DNA of 64,000 nucleotides. Source: Alysiella filiformis (GTDB lineage: Bacteria > Pseudomonadota > Gammaproteobacteria > Burkholderiales > Neisseriaceae). Below are positions 54,304 through 64,000 of this stretch, in pieces. How positions within the stretch are numbered: the first letter of the stretch is position 1; every line of letters begins with the position of its first letter. The notes below the pieces were generated by a model, which was not told the origin of the DNA, made no database searches, and worked only from the letters and a program-made list of their open reading frames with translations. The stretch covers positions 2,180,357 to 2,244,356 of the forward strand of contig NZ_CP059564.1 of assembly GCF_014054525.1 (NCBI RefSeq). The letters run 5' to 3'. The position numbers and the translations under genes were made by a program.

Positions 54304-57300
54304 ATGAAAAAGAAATCCACCCAACGTCATCAAAATCAAACCTTTCGCCGCACCGCGCTTGCCTCGCTGATTTCATTGGCAGCAACATCAGCGCACGCCT
54401 CCATTGTTCGCAGCGACATTGATTACCAATATTTCCGCGATTTTGCCGAAAACAAAGGGCAATTTGTCGCAGGCACACAAAACATTGAAGTTTACGATAA
54501 AAAAGGCAACAACTTGGGCGTAACCCTAAAAGGCTTGCCCATGCCCGATTTTTCTGGCGTACCGCAAATTGGCACATTTGTGGAAGCAGGTTTGGGCATC
54601 ATGATGACACCGCAGTATTACGGCACGGTGGCACACAACGTCAATGCAGGTGTGCGCTTTGGGCAAACGGGCAAACTCAATCCCGATTCCAATCGCTACC
54701 ACTACCAACTTGCCGACCGCAACGATGCCGAAAAAACCGATAAAAATATCCCACATTGGGATTATGGCACACCACGTTTGGAAAAATTGGTCACCGAAGC
54801 CATACCCGCCCCCATTGCCAACATCTCATTGAGCAACACAGAACTCATCAACAACCCACGTTTTGCCGCCTTTGCCCGCATTGGCGCAGGACGACAATTT
54901 ACCATTGACGCAGCAGGTGCAAAACCCAACCAAGTCAGCAATTCTTACAATTACTTGGCTGGTGGTTCATTGCTGCCCTTTATTCCCACCGCGATGAATG
55001 AGGCGGTGGAATACAACGCCACCAAAGGCTTGTTTACCGATGGCGTGGACCCCTTGGCAACCCAACCGCGCAAAGGCGACAGTGGCTCTGCCATTTTGGG
55101 CTTTGATACCACATTAAATCAATGGGTTACGGTAGCACATCATCAATCGTCCAATGGCAATGAAAGCATTCCATGGGGTCGTGCGATGATTGCGCGTAAA
55201 GCATTTTTTGAAGAACGTGTGAAAGAAGACATTGCGGGCAACATCAGCAACCGCGTCAATAATCAACGCTACAACTGGACACCAACGGGCAACACCTCCA
55301 ACATCACAGGTGGCAGCACCACGTTGAAAGTGGATTTGCGTGATGACGCTTTGCCCAAACCCACCACAGGCTCGCCCCACATTCCCAGCGCCAATCATGG
55401 CAAAACCGTCAATATTTCAGGCAGCAACGGCACTTTGCATTTGACACAAGACATCAATCAAGGCGCAGGGGCTTTGTATTTTGACGCGAATTTTACCGTT
55501 TCAGGCAGCCAAGCCAACACCACTTGGCTGGGCGCAGGCGTATCTGTTGCCAACGGCAAAACCGTGAATTGGCAAGTGCATAATCCCAAAGACGACCGTT
55601 TATCCAAAATTGGTGGCGGTACGCTGAATATCACAGGCGTGGGCATGAACCAAGGCTCAATCAGCGTGGGCGATGGTAAAGTCGTTTTAAATCAACAAGC
55701 AGACGCGACAGGACAAAAACAGGCATTCAGCCAAGTGGGTTTAACAAGCGGTCGCGGTACGGTGGTGTTGGGCGACAACAAACAATTACTTGACAATAAT
55801 AATATTTATTTTGGTTCACGCGGTGGACGCTTGGATTTGAATGGCAACCATTTGACTTTTGAACGCATTCAAAATACCGATGATGGCGCACAAATTGTCA
55901 ATCACAATACCAATCAGGCAGCCAGCGTTACCCTTGCACGCAGCAAAGAAGTGACGCCACAAAATGTGGTTTTTGAAGAAAATCGCAACAAAAAACACGA
56001 TTATGCGATTTATCTTGCCAAACGCAGCGATGGTTCCATTGATTACTATGCCGTGAATGAAGGGCGCAATCCTGCCAGCGTGGGCTTTCCTGCTCAAAAA
56101 AGCAACGGTGCAACGTGGCGTTATTTGAGCAGCGACCGCGATGAAGCACTCAATATTTTCTTGAAAATGAAAGCCAACGCACCTTTGCTTGCCAAAAAAG
56201 ACGCATTTTTCGGCAAATTGGGCGAAACCAACGCCACTTTACCCAACGGTCGCTTGGACGTGCATTTCAATCCCAGCTTAAAAGACGACATTTACATTTT
56301 AAACGGTGGCAGCAATCTCAATGGCAACATCAGCGTTCAAAACGGCACGCTGGTGTTATCTGGCACACCCACGCCTCATGCCTACGACCACTTAAACGGC
56401 ACCGAAGTCATGCTTGACCACGATTGGGTAACGCGCGATTTCAACGCCACCCACATCAACGTGGATTCAGGCAGCCTGAAAACCAGCCGCAACGTGGGCA
56501 ACATCACCGCCAACATCAGCGTATCGGGCAATGCCCGTGCCGAATTGGGCTTTGTCAATGGCGAAGAAATCTACACCCGTTCATTGCACACAGGCATCAC
56601 CACCGCCGAAAACAAAACCTATGACGCAGACATTTTGGCATACATTCCCGAAACCCGCGTCAATGGCAACATCAATTTGCGCGACAATGCCACCTTGCGC
56701 CTAAATGTGGATTACGACCGCAACATCACCGCCAGCAACGCCACCACCATTGAACTTGCCAACAACGGTCATTGGACTTTACCGTCCAGCCAAGCCATTG
56801 GCAATTTGGACGGCGTTTCAGGCAGCCAAATCACGCTCAACGCCCAAAATAAAGAAGGCGTAGAAACAGCCACATCATTCAACACTTTAACCGTAAACGG
56901 CAATTTAGACGGCAACATTCATTTCAATTATTTGAGCAATGTGGCACAACAACAAGCCGACAAATTGGTGGTCAAAGGCTATGCCGCAGGCGACCACACC
57001 CTGTCCGTACGCAACACAGGCGCAGAAGCCAATATTCAAAAACTGACTTTGGTTGAATTGCAAAATGCCGTTCAAAATGGCGATGATGTGTCCTTCCAAT
57101 TATCGGGTGGCTATGTGGATGCTGGCGCGTATCGCTACACCCTCAAAAATGACGCAGGCAAAGAATACTATTTGAGCAACCCCAAACGCGCAGCAGAACT
57201 TGCCAAATTGCGTGAAGAAGAAGCCAAAAAAGCCGCCGCCGAAGCCGAAAAAGCCAAACAAGCCCTTGCAGACGCACAAAAAGCCAAAGCCGATGCCGAA

Positions 57301-60300
57301 GCCGCCCTTGCTGCCGCCCAAACAGGCAACAACAATGCCCAACTGGACGCATTGCGCCAACAACTTGCCCAAGCCGAAAAACAAGCCGAGCAAGCCAAAA
57401 CCGAATTGGCAGAAGCCAAGCGTCAAGAAGAGACCGTTCAAAAACTCATGCAAGAAATGTTTGATTCATTAACCGCCGCGCAAAAAGCCAAAGAACAAGC
57501 CGAAGCGCAAAAACAAGAAATTGAATCAGAAAAAAATACCCTGCAACAACAACTTAACGAGGCAAACACACAAAAACAACAAGCCCAAGAAGCCGCCGAC
57601 ACCGCACAAACCGCCTTGCAAGAGGCAATCAACGCCAAAAACGAAGCCGAGCAAGCCCAAAATCAAGCCCAAACCGCTTTGCAAAACGCGCAAGCCGCTC
57701 AACGACAAGCCGATGCCGATAAAGCCAAAGCCCTGCAAGATTTACAGGCAGCCCAAGCTCAAAAAGCGGAATTGCAACGACAGCTTACCAATGCCCAAAA
57801 TTCACAAACGGCAAGTGGCGAAGAATTGGCGGCTTTGCGTGAACAACTTGCCCAAGCCAACACACAACTTGATGAGAAAACACAGGCACTCAATCAAGCC
57901 AACACTGCCAAAGAACAAGCAGAGACCGCCAAAACCCAAGCTGAAAATGCCCAAAAACAGGCAGAAAGCCAATTTACCCAAGCACAAAATGATTTAGCAA
58001 CCGCCCGCCGCAAAAAAGATGAAGCGGAAGAGCAAGCCACGGCATTGCAACAGCAAAAAGACCAAATTCAGGCGAAATTAAATCAAACCACCCAACAGCT
58101 TGCCGATGCCGAAGCGCAAACCGCCCAAGCCGAGCAACAATTAAGCGTCTTGCAAGAACAAAAATTGGCAGCCGACACCGCCCGTGAGCAAGCCGAAGCC
58201 GCCCAAAAAGCCGCAGAAGATGCCCAAACTGCCGCTCAAAACGAAATCGCCAAATTGCAAGATGCCAAAGAAAAAGCCGAAGCCGAAAGTGCGCGTCAGG
58301 CGGAATTGGCACGTCAAGCGGAACTTGCCAAACAAGCCTCTGATTTGGCGAAACAAAAAGCCGAAGAAGACAAAGCAAACGCCATTGCAGAAGCCGAACG
58401 TCAAGCTGAATTGGCTCGTCAAGCCGAAACCGCAAAAGTTGCCGCGCAAAACGCCCTCAAATTGGCAGAAGACGCGAAAAATCAAGCACAAACCGATTTA
58501 GCAAAAGCCCAAACCGATAAAAACACAGCCCAAGCTGAATTGGCACAAGCCTTAAAAGACAAGGAAGACGCTCAAAAAGCCCTGCAAAACGCCCAAGCTA
58601 CTGGCGGTCAAGCCCTTGCTGACGCACAAAAGGCTTTGGACGCTGCCAATGCCAAAGTTCGTGAACACGAACAGGCTTTACAGGCAGCCCAAACCGCCCA
58701 GCAAGCGGCTGAATCCGCTCAAAAATTGGCGGAGAATCAACGCGATACCGCTTTGACTTCTCTGGCACAAGCTGAAAAAGCCAAAACGGACGCAGAGCAG
58801 GCTGTAACGCAAATTCAGGCAGCCTTAAATCAAGCACAAGCGGATAAACAAGCGTCTGATTTGGCGAAACAAAAAGCCGAAGAAGACAAAGCCAACGCCA
58901 TTGCAGAAGCCAAACGTCAAGCTGAACTGGCACGTCAAGCCGAAGCCGCCAAAGTTACCGCGCAAAACGCCCTCAAATTGGCAGAAGACGCGAAAAATCA
59001 AGCACAAGCTGATTTGGCAAAAGCCCAAACCGATAAAAACACAGCCCAAGCTGAATTGGCACAAGCCTTAAAAGACAAGGAAGACGCTCAAAAAGCCCTG
59101 CAAAATGCCCAAGCGGATGGTGGTCAAGCCCTTGCTGACGCTCAAAAAGCTTTGGACGCTGCCAATGCCAAAGTTCGTGAACACGAACAGGCTGTACAAG
59201 CTGCCCAAAACGCACAACAAGCGGCTGAATCTGCTCAAAAATTGGCAGAGAACCAACGCGATACCGCTTTGAGTTCTTTGGCACAAGCGGAGAAAGCCAA
59301 AACGGACGCAGAGCAGACTTTGACACAAATTCAGGCAGCCTTAACCCAAGCGCAAGCGGATAAACAAGCGTCTGATTTAGCAAAACAAAAAGCCGAAGAA
59401 GATAAAGCGAACGCCATTGCAGAAGCCGAACGTCAAGCTGAATTGGCGCGTCAAGCCGAAACCGCCAAAGTTGCCGCGCAAAATGCCCTTAAATTGGCAG
59501 AAGACGCGAAAAATCAAGCACAAACCGACTTGACAAAAGCCGAAGCTGCCAAAACGGCTGCTGAATCTGCCAAAAAATTGGCGGAAACCGCACGACAAAA
59601 TGCCGAAAACCAATTACAGGTAGCTTTAACCGCCAAAACTGCTGCTGAAACCGCTCAACAACAAGCGGAATCCGAATTGGCAACCGCCCTGCGCGACAAA
59701 AAAATCGCCGAAGACGCGCTTAAATTGGCACAAGACAGCGGCAATCAAGACGTGGCGAAATTGCAAAGCGATTTGGCACAGGCAAACCAACTTGTTCAAG
59801 ACAAAGAACAGGCTTTACAAGCTGCCCAAAACGCCCAGCAAGCGGCTGAATCCGCTCAAAAATTGGCAGAGAACCAACGCGATACCGCTTTGAACTCTTT
59901 GGCACAAGCGGAGAAAGCCAAAACGGACGCAGAACAAGCTATAACGCAAATTCAGGCAGCCTTAACCCAAGTACAAGCGGATAAACAAGCGTCTGATTTG
60001 GCTAAACAAAAAGCCGAAGAAGACAAAGCGAACGCCATTGCAGAAGCCGAACGTCAAGCTGAACTGGCTCGTCAAGCGGAAACCGCCAAAGTTGCCGCAC
60101 AAAACGCCCTCAAATTGGCAGAAGACGCGAAAAATCAAGCACAAACCGACTTGGCAACAGCCGAAGCCGCCAAAACGGCTGCTGAATCTGCCAAAGAATT
60201 GGCGGAAACCGCACGACAAAATGCCGAAAACCAATTACAGGCAGCCCTGACCGCAAAAGATGTCGCAGAAACCGAGAAAACCAAAGCCCAAACTGAATTG

Positions 60301-63300
60301 GCACAAGCCTTAAAAGACAAGGAAGACGCTCAAAAAGCCCTGCAAAACGCCCAAGCTACTGGCGGTCAAGTCCTTGCTGACGCACAAAAGGCTTTGGACG
60401 CTGCCAATGCCAAAGTTCGTGAACACGAACAGGCTTTACAGACAGCCCAAAACGCCCAGCAAGCGGCTGAATCCGCTCAAAAAATCGCTGAAAACCAACG
60501 CGATACCGCTTTGACTTCTTTGGCACAAGCGGAGAAAGCCAAAACGGACGCAGAGCAGGCTTTGACGCAAATTCAGGCAGCCTTAACCCAAGCGCAAGCG
60601 GATAAAGCGAAAGCGGAACAAGACAAACAAGCGTCTGATTTGGCTAAACAACAAGCGGAACAAGACAAGCAAGCCTCCGATTTGGCAAAACAAAAAGCTG
60701 AAGAAGACAAAGCCAACGCCATTGCAGAAGCCGAACGTCAAGCTGAATTGGCTCGTCAAGCCGAAACCGCCAAAGTTGCCGCACAAAACGCCCTCAAATT
60801 GGCAGAAGACGCTAAAAATCAAGCACAAACCGATTTGGCAACAGCCGAAGCTGCCAAAACGGCTGCTGAATCTGCCAAAGAATTGGCGGAAACCGCACGA
60901 CAAAATGCCGAAAACCAGTTACAGGCAGCTTTAACCGCCAAAACTGCTGCTGAAACCGCTCAACAACAAGCGGAATCCGAATTGGCAACCGCCCTGCGCG
61001 ACAAAAAAATCGCCGAAGACGCTTTGAAATTGGCGCAAGACAGCGGCAATCAAGACGTGGCGAAATTGCAAAGCGATTTGGCGCAAGCCAACCAACTTGT
61101 TCAAGACAAAGAACAGGCTTTACAGGCAGCCCAAAATGCCCAGCAAGCGGCTGAATCCGCTCAAAAATTGGCAGAGAATCAACGTGATACCGCTTTGACT
61201 TCTCTGGCACAAGCGGAAAAAGCCAAAACGGACGCAGAGCAGGCTGTAACGCAAATTCAGGCAGCCTTAACGCAAGCACAAGCGGATAAAGCGAAAGCGG
61301 AACAAGACAAGCAAGCCTCCGATTTGGAGAAACAAAAAGCCGAAGAAGATAAAGTTAAAGCAGAGCAAGACAAGCAAGCCTCCGATTTGGCAAAACAAAA
61401 AGCCGAAGAAGACAAAGCCAACGCCATTGCAGAAGCCGAACGTCAAGCTGAATTGGCACGTCAAGCCGAAACCGCCAAAGTTGCCGCACAAAACGCCCTT
61501 AAATTGGCAGAAGACGCGAAAAATCAAGCACAAATTGATTTGGCAACAGCCGAGGCCGCCAAAATGGCTGCTGAATCTGCCAAAGAATTGGCGGAAACCG
61601 CACGACAAAATGCCGAAAGCCAGTTACAGGCAGCTTTAACCGCAAAAGATGTCGCAGAAACCGAGAAAACCAAAGCCCAAACTGAATTGGCAACCGCCCT
61701 GCGCGACAAAAAAATCGCCGAAGACGCGTTAAAATTGGCACAGGATAGCGGCAATCAAGACGTGGCGAAATTGCAAAGCGATTTGGCACAAGCCAACCAA
61801 CTTGTTCAAGATAAGGAACAGGCTTTACAGGCAGCCCAAAACGCCCAGCAAGCGGCTGAATCTGCTCAAAAACTGGCAGAAAACCAACGCGATACCGCTT
61901 TGACTTCTCTGGCACAAGCGGAAAAAGCCAAAACGGACGCAGAGCAGGCTGTAACGCAAATTCAGGCAGCCTTAAATCAAGCACAAGCGGATAAAGTGAA
62001 AGCGGAACAAGATAAACAAGCGTCTGATTTGGCGAAACAAAAAGCCGAAGAAGATAAAGTTAAAGCAGAGCAAGACAAGCAAGCCTCCGATTTGGCAAAA
62101 CAAAAAGCCGAAGAAGACAAAGCCAACGCCATTGCAGAAGCCGAGCGTCAAGCTGAATTGGCTCGTCAAGCCGAAACCGCTAAAGTTGCCGCACAAAACG
62201 CCCTCAAATTGGCAGAAGACGCGAAAAATCAAGCACAAACCGACTTGACAAAAGCCGAAGCTGCCAAAACGGCTGCTGAATCTGCCAAAGAATTGGCTGA
62301 AACCGCACGACAAAATGCCGAAAACCAATTACAGGCAGCCTTAACCGCCAAAACTGCGGCTGAAACCGCTCAAAAACAAGCGGAATCCGAATTGGCAACC
62401 GCCCTTCACGACAAAAAAATCGCCGAAGACGCTTTGAAATTGGCACAAGACAGTGGCAATCAAGATGTGGCGAAATTGCAAAGCGATTTGGCACAGGCAA
62501 ACCAACTTGTTCAAGATAAGGAACAGGCTTTACAGGCAGCCCAAAACGCACAGCAAGCGGCTGAATCCGCTCAAAAATTGGCAGAGAATCAACGTGATAC
62601 CGCTTTGACTTCTCTGGCACAAGCGGAAAAAGCCAAAACGGACGCAGAGCAGACTTTGACGCAAATTCAGGCAGCCTTAACGCAAGCGCAAGCGGATAAA
62701 GCGAAAGCGGAACAAGATAAGCAAACCTCTGATTTGGCGAAACAAAAATCGGAACAAGCCAAATTGCAAGCCGATTTAGCCGCCCAGCAAGCCCAAACCG
62801 CGCAAAAACGCGCCGAAGTGGAAGCCACGCGTCAAGCCACGGCTGCGGCACAGTCTGAAATCGCCAAACAAGCCGCGCAACTGCAAGCGCAAAATGCCCA
62901 AAAAGCCCAAGCCATCGCCGAAGCCGCACAGCAAGTGGCACAGTTGGCACTCAAACAGGCGCAAACGGCACAGGCTGAATTGGAGGCTTGGAATCAGCGT
63001 TTGCAGGCAGCCGCCCAAGCGGACGCGCAAACCATCGCACAAATCCGCAATGAATTGGCAAAAGCGCAGGCTTTGGCAAATGAAACCGCCCAAGCGGTTC
63101 AGGCTGCCCAGCAAGATTTGACGCAAAAACAGGCGCAATTGACTCAGGTGCAAGCACAAAACACGCAAATTCAGGCGCAACTCAATCAGGAGAAAACTTT
63201 GCGCGAGCAAGCGCAAATCGCCCAACAAGCTGCCGAACAAGTACAGCAAGCAGCCGAACAAGCCAAGTTGAACGCGATTGCGGCACAAAGCCAGTCTGAA

Positions 63301-64000
63301 CGCGAAAAACAACAGGCACAGCAAGCACTTGCCCAAGCAGAACAGTTGGCACAAGAGAAAATCGCCCAAGCAGCCCAGTTGGAACACGAACGCGACCAAA
63401 TCGCCAAACAATTGGCGCAGGCTTTGAACCAAGCCCAAACCCAAGCGGGCGAATTGGCACAAGCGCAGGCTCAAACCAACTTGGCATTGGCGCAAATCCA
63501 AGAAAAAGAACAGGAATTGGCTGCCGCCCAAGCGGAAGCGGAACGCCAAAGAGCGGTACTCGCTGCCGAAATTGCCAAGCAGCAAGCCGAAGCCGCCAAG
63601 CAGAAAAAGCAGTCTGAAATCATCAGCCAATATGCGAATGCGGCTTTGTCGGAAGTGTCGGCAACGGCACACCAACAGCAACACATCGCCAGCCGAATTG
63701 ATGAGCGTTTACAACATCTTAATGGCAAAAATTCGGGTGCTTGGGCGCAAACCGATACCAGCAAAACCCAACATCAATCCGACCAATATCGCGGTTATGA
63801 GCAAGACAGCAAACTCACGCAAATCGGTTTGGACAAAACGGTGGAAATCGGTACAGGCAGCCTGACGGTGGGTGCCGCACTCAATCATTTGCGTTACGAT
63901 GCCAGCTATGCCGATGATTTCAAAGGTAAAGGTCAAACCACCACAGGCACGGTTTACGGCAAATGGCATGGCGAAAGCGGCTTTGCTGTGAATGCGGACG
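54304..64000 (+). CDS. Giant autotransporter serine protease (IgA protease/App family), C-terminus off the right edge
   Basis: Open from the ATG at 54304 to the window end, at least 3,232 residues. The signal peptide ends after ...LAATSAHA (about residue 32). The S6 protease domain has H111 (YYGTVAHNV), D153 (PHWDYGTPRLEKLVTE) and S260 (KGDSGSAILG), all intact. A beta-helix passenger follows to about residue 955. Residues about 960-3115 are an Ala/Glu/Gln/Lys-rich coiled coil with large internal repeats. The last part (RIDERLQHLNGKNSGAWAQT, then GSLTVGAALNHLRYDASYAD) begins the translocator beta barrel, which is cut by the window edge. It should be a secreted adhesin-protease; whether the coil stays attached or is released cannot be read. 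Confidence 0.93.
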   Translation, partial: MKKKSTQRHQNQTFRRTALASLISLAATSAHASIVRSDIDYQYFRDFAENKGQFVAGTQNIEVYDKKGNNLGVTLKGLPMPDFSGVPQIGTFVEAGLGIMMTPQYYGTVAHNVNAGVRFGQTGKLNPDSNRYHYQLADRNDAEKTDKNIPHWDYGTPRLEKLVTEAIPAPIANISLSNTELINNPRFAAFARIGAGRQFTIDAAGAKPNQVSNSYNYLAGGSLLPFIPTAMNEAVEYNATKGLFTDGVDPLATQPRKGDSGSAILGFDTTLNQWVTVAHHQSSNGNESIPWGRAMIARKAFFEERVKEDIAGNISNRVNNQRYNWTPTGNTSNITGGSTTLKVDLRDDALPKPTTGSPHIPSANHGKTVNISGSNGTLHLTQDINQGAGALYFDANFTVSGSQANTTWLGAGVSVANGKTVNWQVHNPKDDRLSKIGGGTLNITGVGMNQGSISVGDGKVVLNQQADATGQKQAFSQVGLTSGRGTVVLGDNKQLLDNNNIYFGSRGGRLDLNGNHLTFERIQNTDDGAQIVNHNTNQAASVTLARSKEVTPQNVVFEENRNKKHDYAIYLAKRSDGSIDYYAVNEGRNPASVGFPAQKSNGATWRYLSSDRDEALNIFLKMKANAPLLAKKDAFFGKLGETNATLPNGRLDVHFNPSLKDDIYILNGGSNLNGNISVQNGTLVLSGTPTPHAYDHLNGTEVMLDHDWVTRDFNATHINVDSGSLKTSRNVGNITANISVSGNARAELGFVNGEEIYTRSLHTGITTAENKTYDADILAYIPETRVNGNINLRDNATLRLNVDYDRNITASNATTIELANNGHWTLPSSQAIGNLDGVSGSQITLNAQNKEGVETATSFNTLTVNGNLDGNIHFNYLSNVAQQQADKLVVKGYAAGDHTLSVRNTGAEANIQKLTLVELQNAVQNGDDVSFQLSGGYVDAGAYRYTLKNDAGKEYYLSNPKRAAELAKLREEEAKKAAAEAEKAKQALADAQKAKADAEAALAAAQTGNNNAQLDALRQQLAQAEKQAEQAKTELAEAKRQEETVQKLMQEMFDSLTAAQKAKEQAEAQKQEIESEKNTLQQQLNEANTQKQQAQEAADTAQTALQEAINAKNEAEQAQNQAQTALQNAQAAQRQADADKAKALQDLQAAQAQKAELQRQLTNAQNSQTASGEELAALREQLAQANTQLDEKTQALNQANTAKEQAETAKTQAENAQKQAESQFTQAQNDLATARRKKDEAEEQATALQQQKDQIQAKLNQTTQQLADAEAQTAQAEQQLSVLQEQKLAADTAREQAEAAQKAAEDAQTAAQNEIAKLQDAKEKAEAESARQAELARQAELAKQASDLAKQKAEEDKANAIAEAERQAELARQAETAKVAAQNALKLAEDAKNQAQTDLAKAQTDKNTAQAELAQALKDKEDAQKALQNAQATGGQALADAQKALDAANAKVREHEQALQAAQTAQQAAESAQKLAENQRDTALTSLAQAEKAKTDAEQAVTQIQAALNQAQADKQASDLAKQKAEEDKANAIAEAKRQAELARQAEAAKVTAQNALKLAEDAKNQAQADLAKAQTDKNTAQAELAQALKDKEDAQKALQNAQADGGQALADAQKALDAANAKVREHEQAVQAAQNAQQAAESAQKLAENQRDTALSSLAQAEKAKTDAEQTLTQIQAALTQAQADKQASDLAKQKAEEDKANAIAEAERQAELARQAETAKVAAQNALKLAEDAKNQAQTDLTKAEAAKTAAESAKKLAETARQNAENQLQVALTAKTAAETAQQQAESELATALRDKKIAEDALKLAQDSGNQDVAKLQSDLAQANQLVQDKEQALQAAQNAQQAAESAQKLAENQRDTALNSLAQAEKAKTDAEQAITQIQAALTQVQADKQASDLAKQKAEEDKANAIAEAERQAELARQAETAKVAAQNALKLAEDAKNQAQTDLATAEAAKTAAESAKELAETARQNAENQLQAALTAKDVAETEKTKAQTELAQALKDKEDAQKALQNAQATGGQVLADAQKALDAANAKVREHEQALQTAQNAQQAAESAQKIAENQRDTALTSLAQAEKAKTDAEQALTQIQAALTQAQADKAKAEQDKQASDLAKQQAEQDKQASDLAKQKAEEDKANAIAEAERQAELARQAETAKVAAQNALKLAEDAKNQAQTDLATAEAAKTAAESAKELAETARQNAENQLQAALTAKTAAETAQQQAESELATALRDKKIAEDALKLAQDSGNQDVAKLQSDLAQANQLVQDKEQALQAAQNAQQAAESAQKLAENQRDTALTSLAQAEKAKTDAEQAVTQIQAALTQAQADKAKAEQDKQASDLEKQKAEEDKVKAEQDKQASDLAKQKAEEDKANAIAEAERQAELARQAETAKVAAQNALKLAEDAKNQAQIDLATAEAAKMAAESAKELAETARQNAESQLQAALTAKDVAETEKTKAQTELATALRDKKIAEDALKLAQDSGNQDVAKLQSDLAQANQLVQDKEQALQAAQNAQQAAESAQKLAENQRDTALTSLAQAEKAKTDAEQAVTQIQAALNQAQADKVKAEQDKQASDLAKQKAEEDKVKAEQDKQASDLAKQKAEEDKANAIAEAERQAELARQAETAKVAAQNALKLAEDAKNQAQTDLTKAEAAKTAAESAKELAETARQNAENQLQAALTAKTAAETAQKQAESELATALHDKKIAEDALKLAQDSGNQDVAKLQSDLAQANQLVQDKEQALQAAQNAQQAAESAQKLAENQRDTALTSLAQAEKAKTDAEQTLTQIQAALTQAQADKAKAEQDKQTSDLAKQKSEQAKLQADLAAQQAQTAQKRAEVEATRQATAAAQSEIAKQAAQLQAQNAQKAQAIAEAAQQVAQLALKQAQTAQAELEAWNQRLQAAAQADAQTIAQIRNELAKAQALANETAQAVQAAQQDLTQKQAQLTQVQAQNTQIQAQLNQEKTLREQAQIAQQAAEQVQQAAEQAKLNAIAAQSQSEREKQQAQQALAQAEQLAQEKIAQAAQLEHERDQIAKQLAQALNQAQTQAGELAQAQAQTNLALAQIQEKEQELAAAQAEAERQRAVLAAEIAKQQAEAAKQKKQSEIISQYANAALSEVSATAHQQQHIASRIDERLQHLNGKNSGAWAQTDTSKTQHQSDQYRGYEQDSKLTQIGLDKTVEIGTGSLTVGAALNHLRYDASYADDFKGKGQTTTGTVYGKWHGESGFAVNAD
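58330..62700 (+). repeat. Tandem DNA repeats in the autotransporter coiled coil
   Basis: A block coding for ASDLAKQKAEEDKANAIAEA, then an ERQAELARQAETAKVAAQNA-type segment, occurs seven times, starting near 58338, 58852, 59369, 59990, 60665, 61376 and 62084 (spacing about 514-711 bases). Copies are highly similar at the DNA level. A second shared block, AQNAQQAAESAQKLAENQRD, lies between them. Such repeats can expand or contract by recombination. Confidence 0.9.

Noticed and set aside
57100-63770. Many minus-strand open frames of 60-300 codons, rich in Leu, Phe, Gly and Arg
   Set aside because: They are the reverse frames of the Ala/Glu/Gln/Lys-rich coiled coil. They recur with each DNA repeat, have no ribosome sites, and their composition is explained by the plus-strand code.

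Overview
The window looks like a Neisseriaceae chromosome. The 12-bp DNA uptake sequence AGGCTGCCTGAA recurs throughout, in genes and between them. Unambiguous copies (for example at 5192, 5656 and 4572) fit the Simonsiella/Alysiella-type dialect better than the classical Neisseria one. The tmRNA tag ANDETYALAA, the hemD-hemX-hemY order, and prfB, cysB and putA sequences agree with this family. I cannot name the species.

Region by region. (1) 1-998: N-terminal part of putA. (2) 1281-5965: an RNA-repair locus. A sigma-54 promoter precedes four Y-RNA-like elements, two of which carry a circularly permuted tRNA mimic. They are followed by a Ro60/Rsr protein, a kinase-RNA ligase fusion and a metallophosphoesterase. 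Together these could bind, heal and seal broken RNA. (3) 6008-11548, minus strand: msbA, glycosyltransferase, HAD protein, aroE. (4) 11772-15631, minus strand: queD, queE, tsaD and a phosphoribosyltransferase (tRNA modification), then argB. (5) 15728-25870, minus strand: a type III-B CRISPR system with cas6, a two-spacer array, csx16, a truncated ring-nuclease-like gene, a Card1/Can2-type CARF nuclease and cmr1 to cmr6. No cas1 or cas2 is present. (6) 26555-26915 ssrA (tmRNA), with a 10.4-kb integrated element between 16-bp direct repeats at 26902 and 37335. The element has a tyrosine integrase, AlpA-like regulator, primase, DUF927 ATPase, iteron arrays and a Fic protein but no capsid genes, so it resembles a replicating phage satellite. 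(7) 37421-54077: ordinary chromosome with a two-component pair, haem genes, CYTH protein, hemJ, homocysteine methyltransferase, amino-acid antiporter, prfB, Nudix, YihY, CysB-like regulator and recG, interspersed with small inverted-repeat elements. (8) 54304 to the right edge: a giant S6-family autotransporter protease of more than 3,200 residues, about 2,150 of which form a repetitive coiled coil.

The strongest candidate for an under-described system is the Y-RNA / Ro60 / kinase-ligase / phosphatase operon. Next are the organisation of the satellite element and the giant repeat adhesin.
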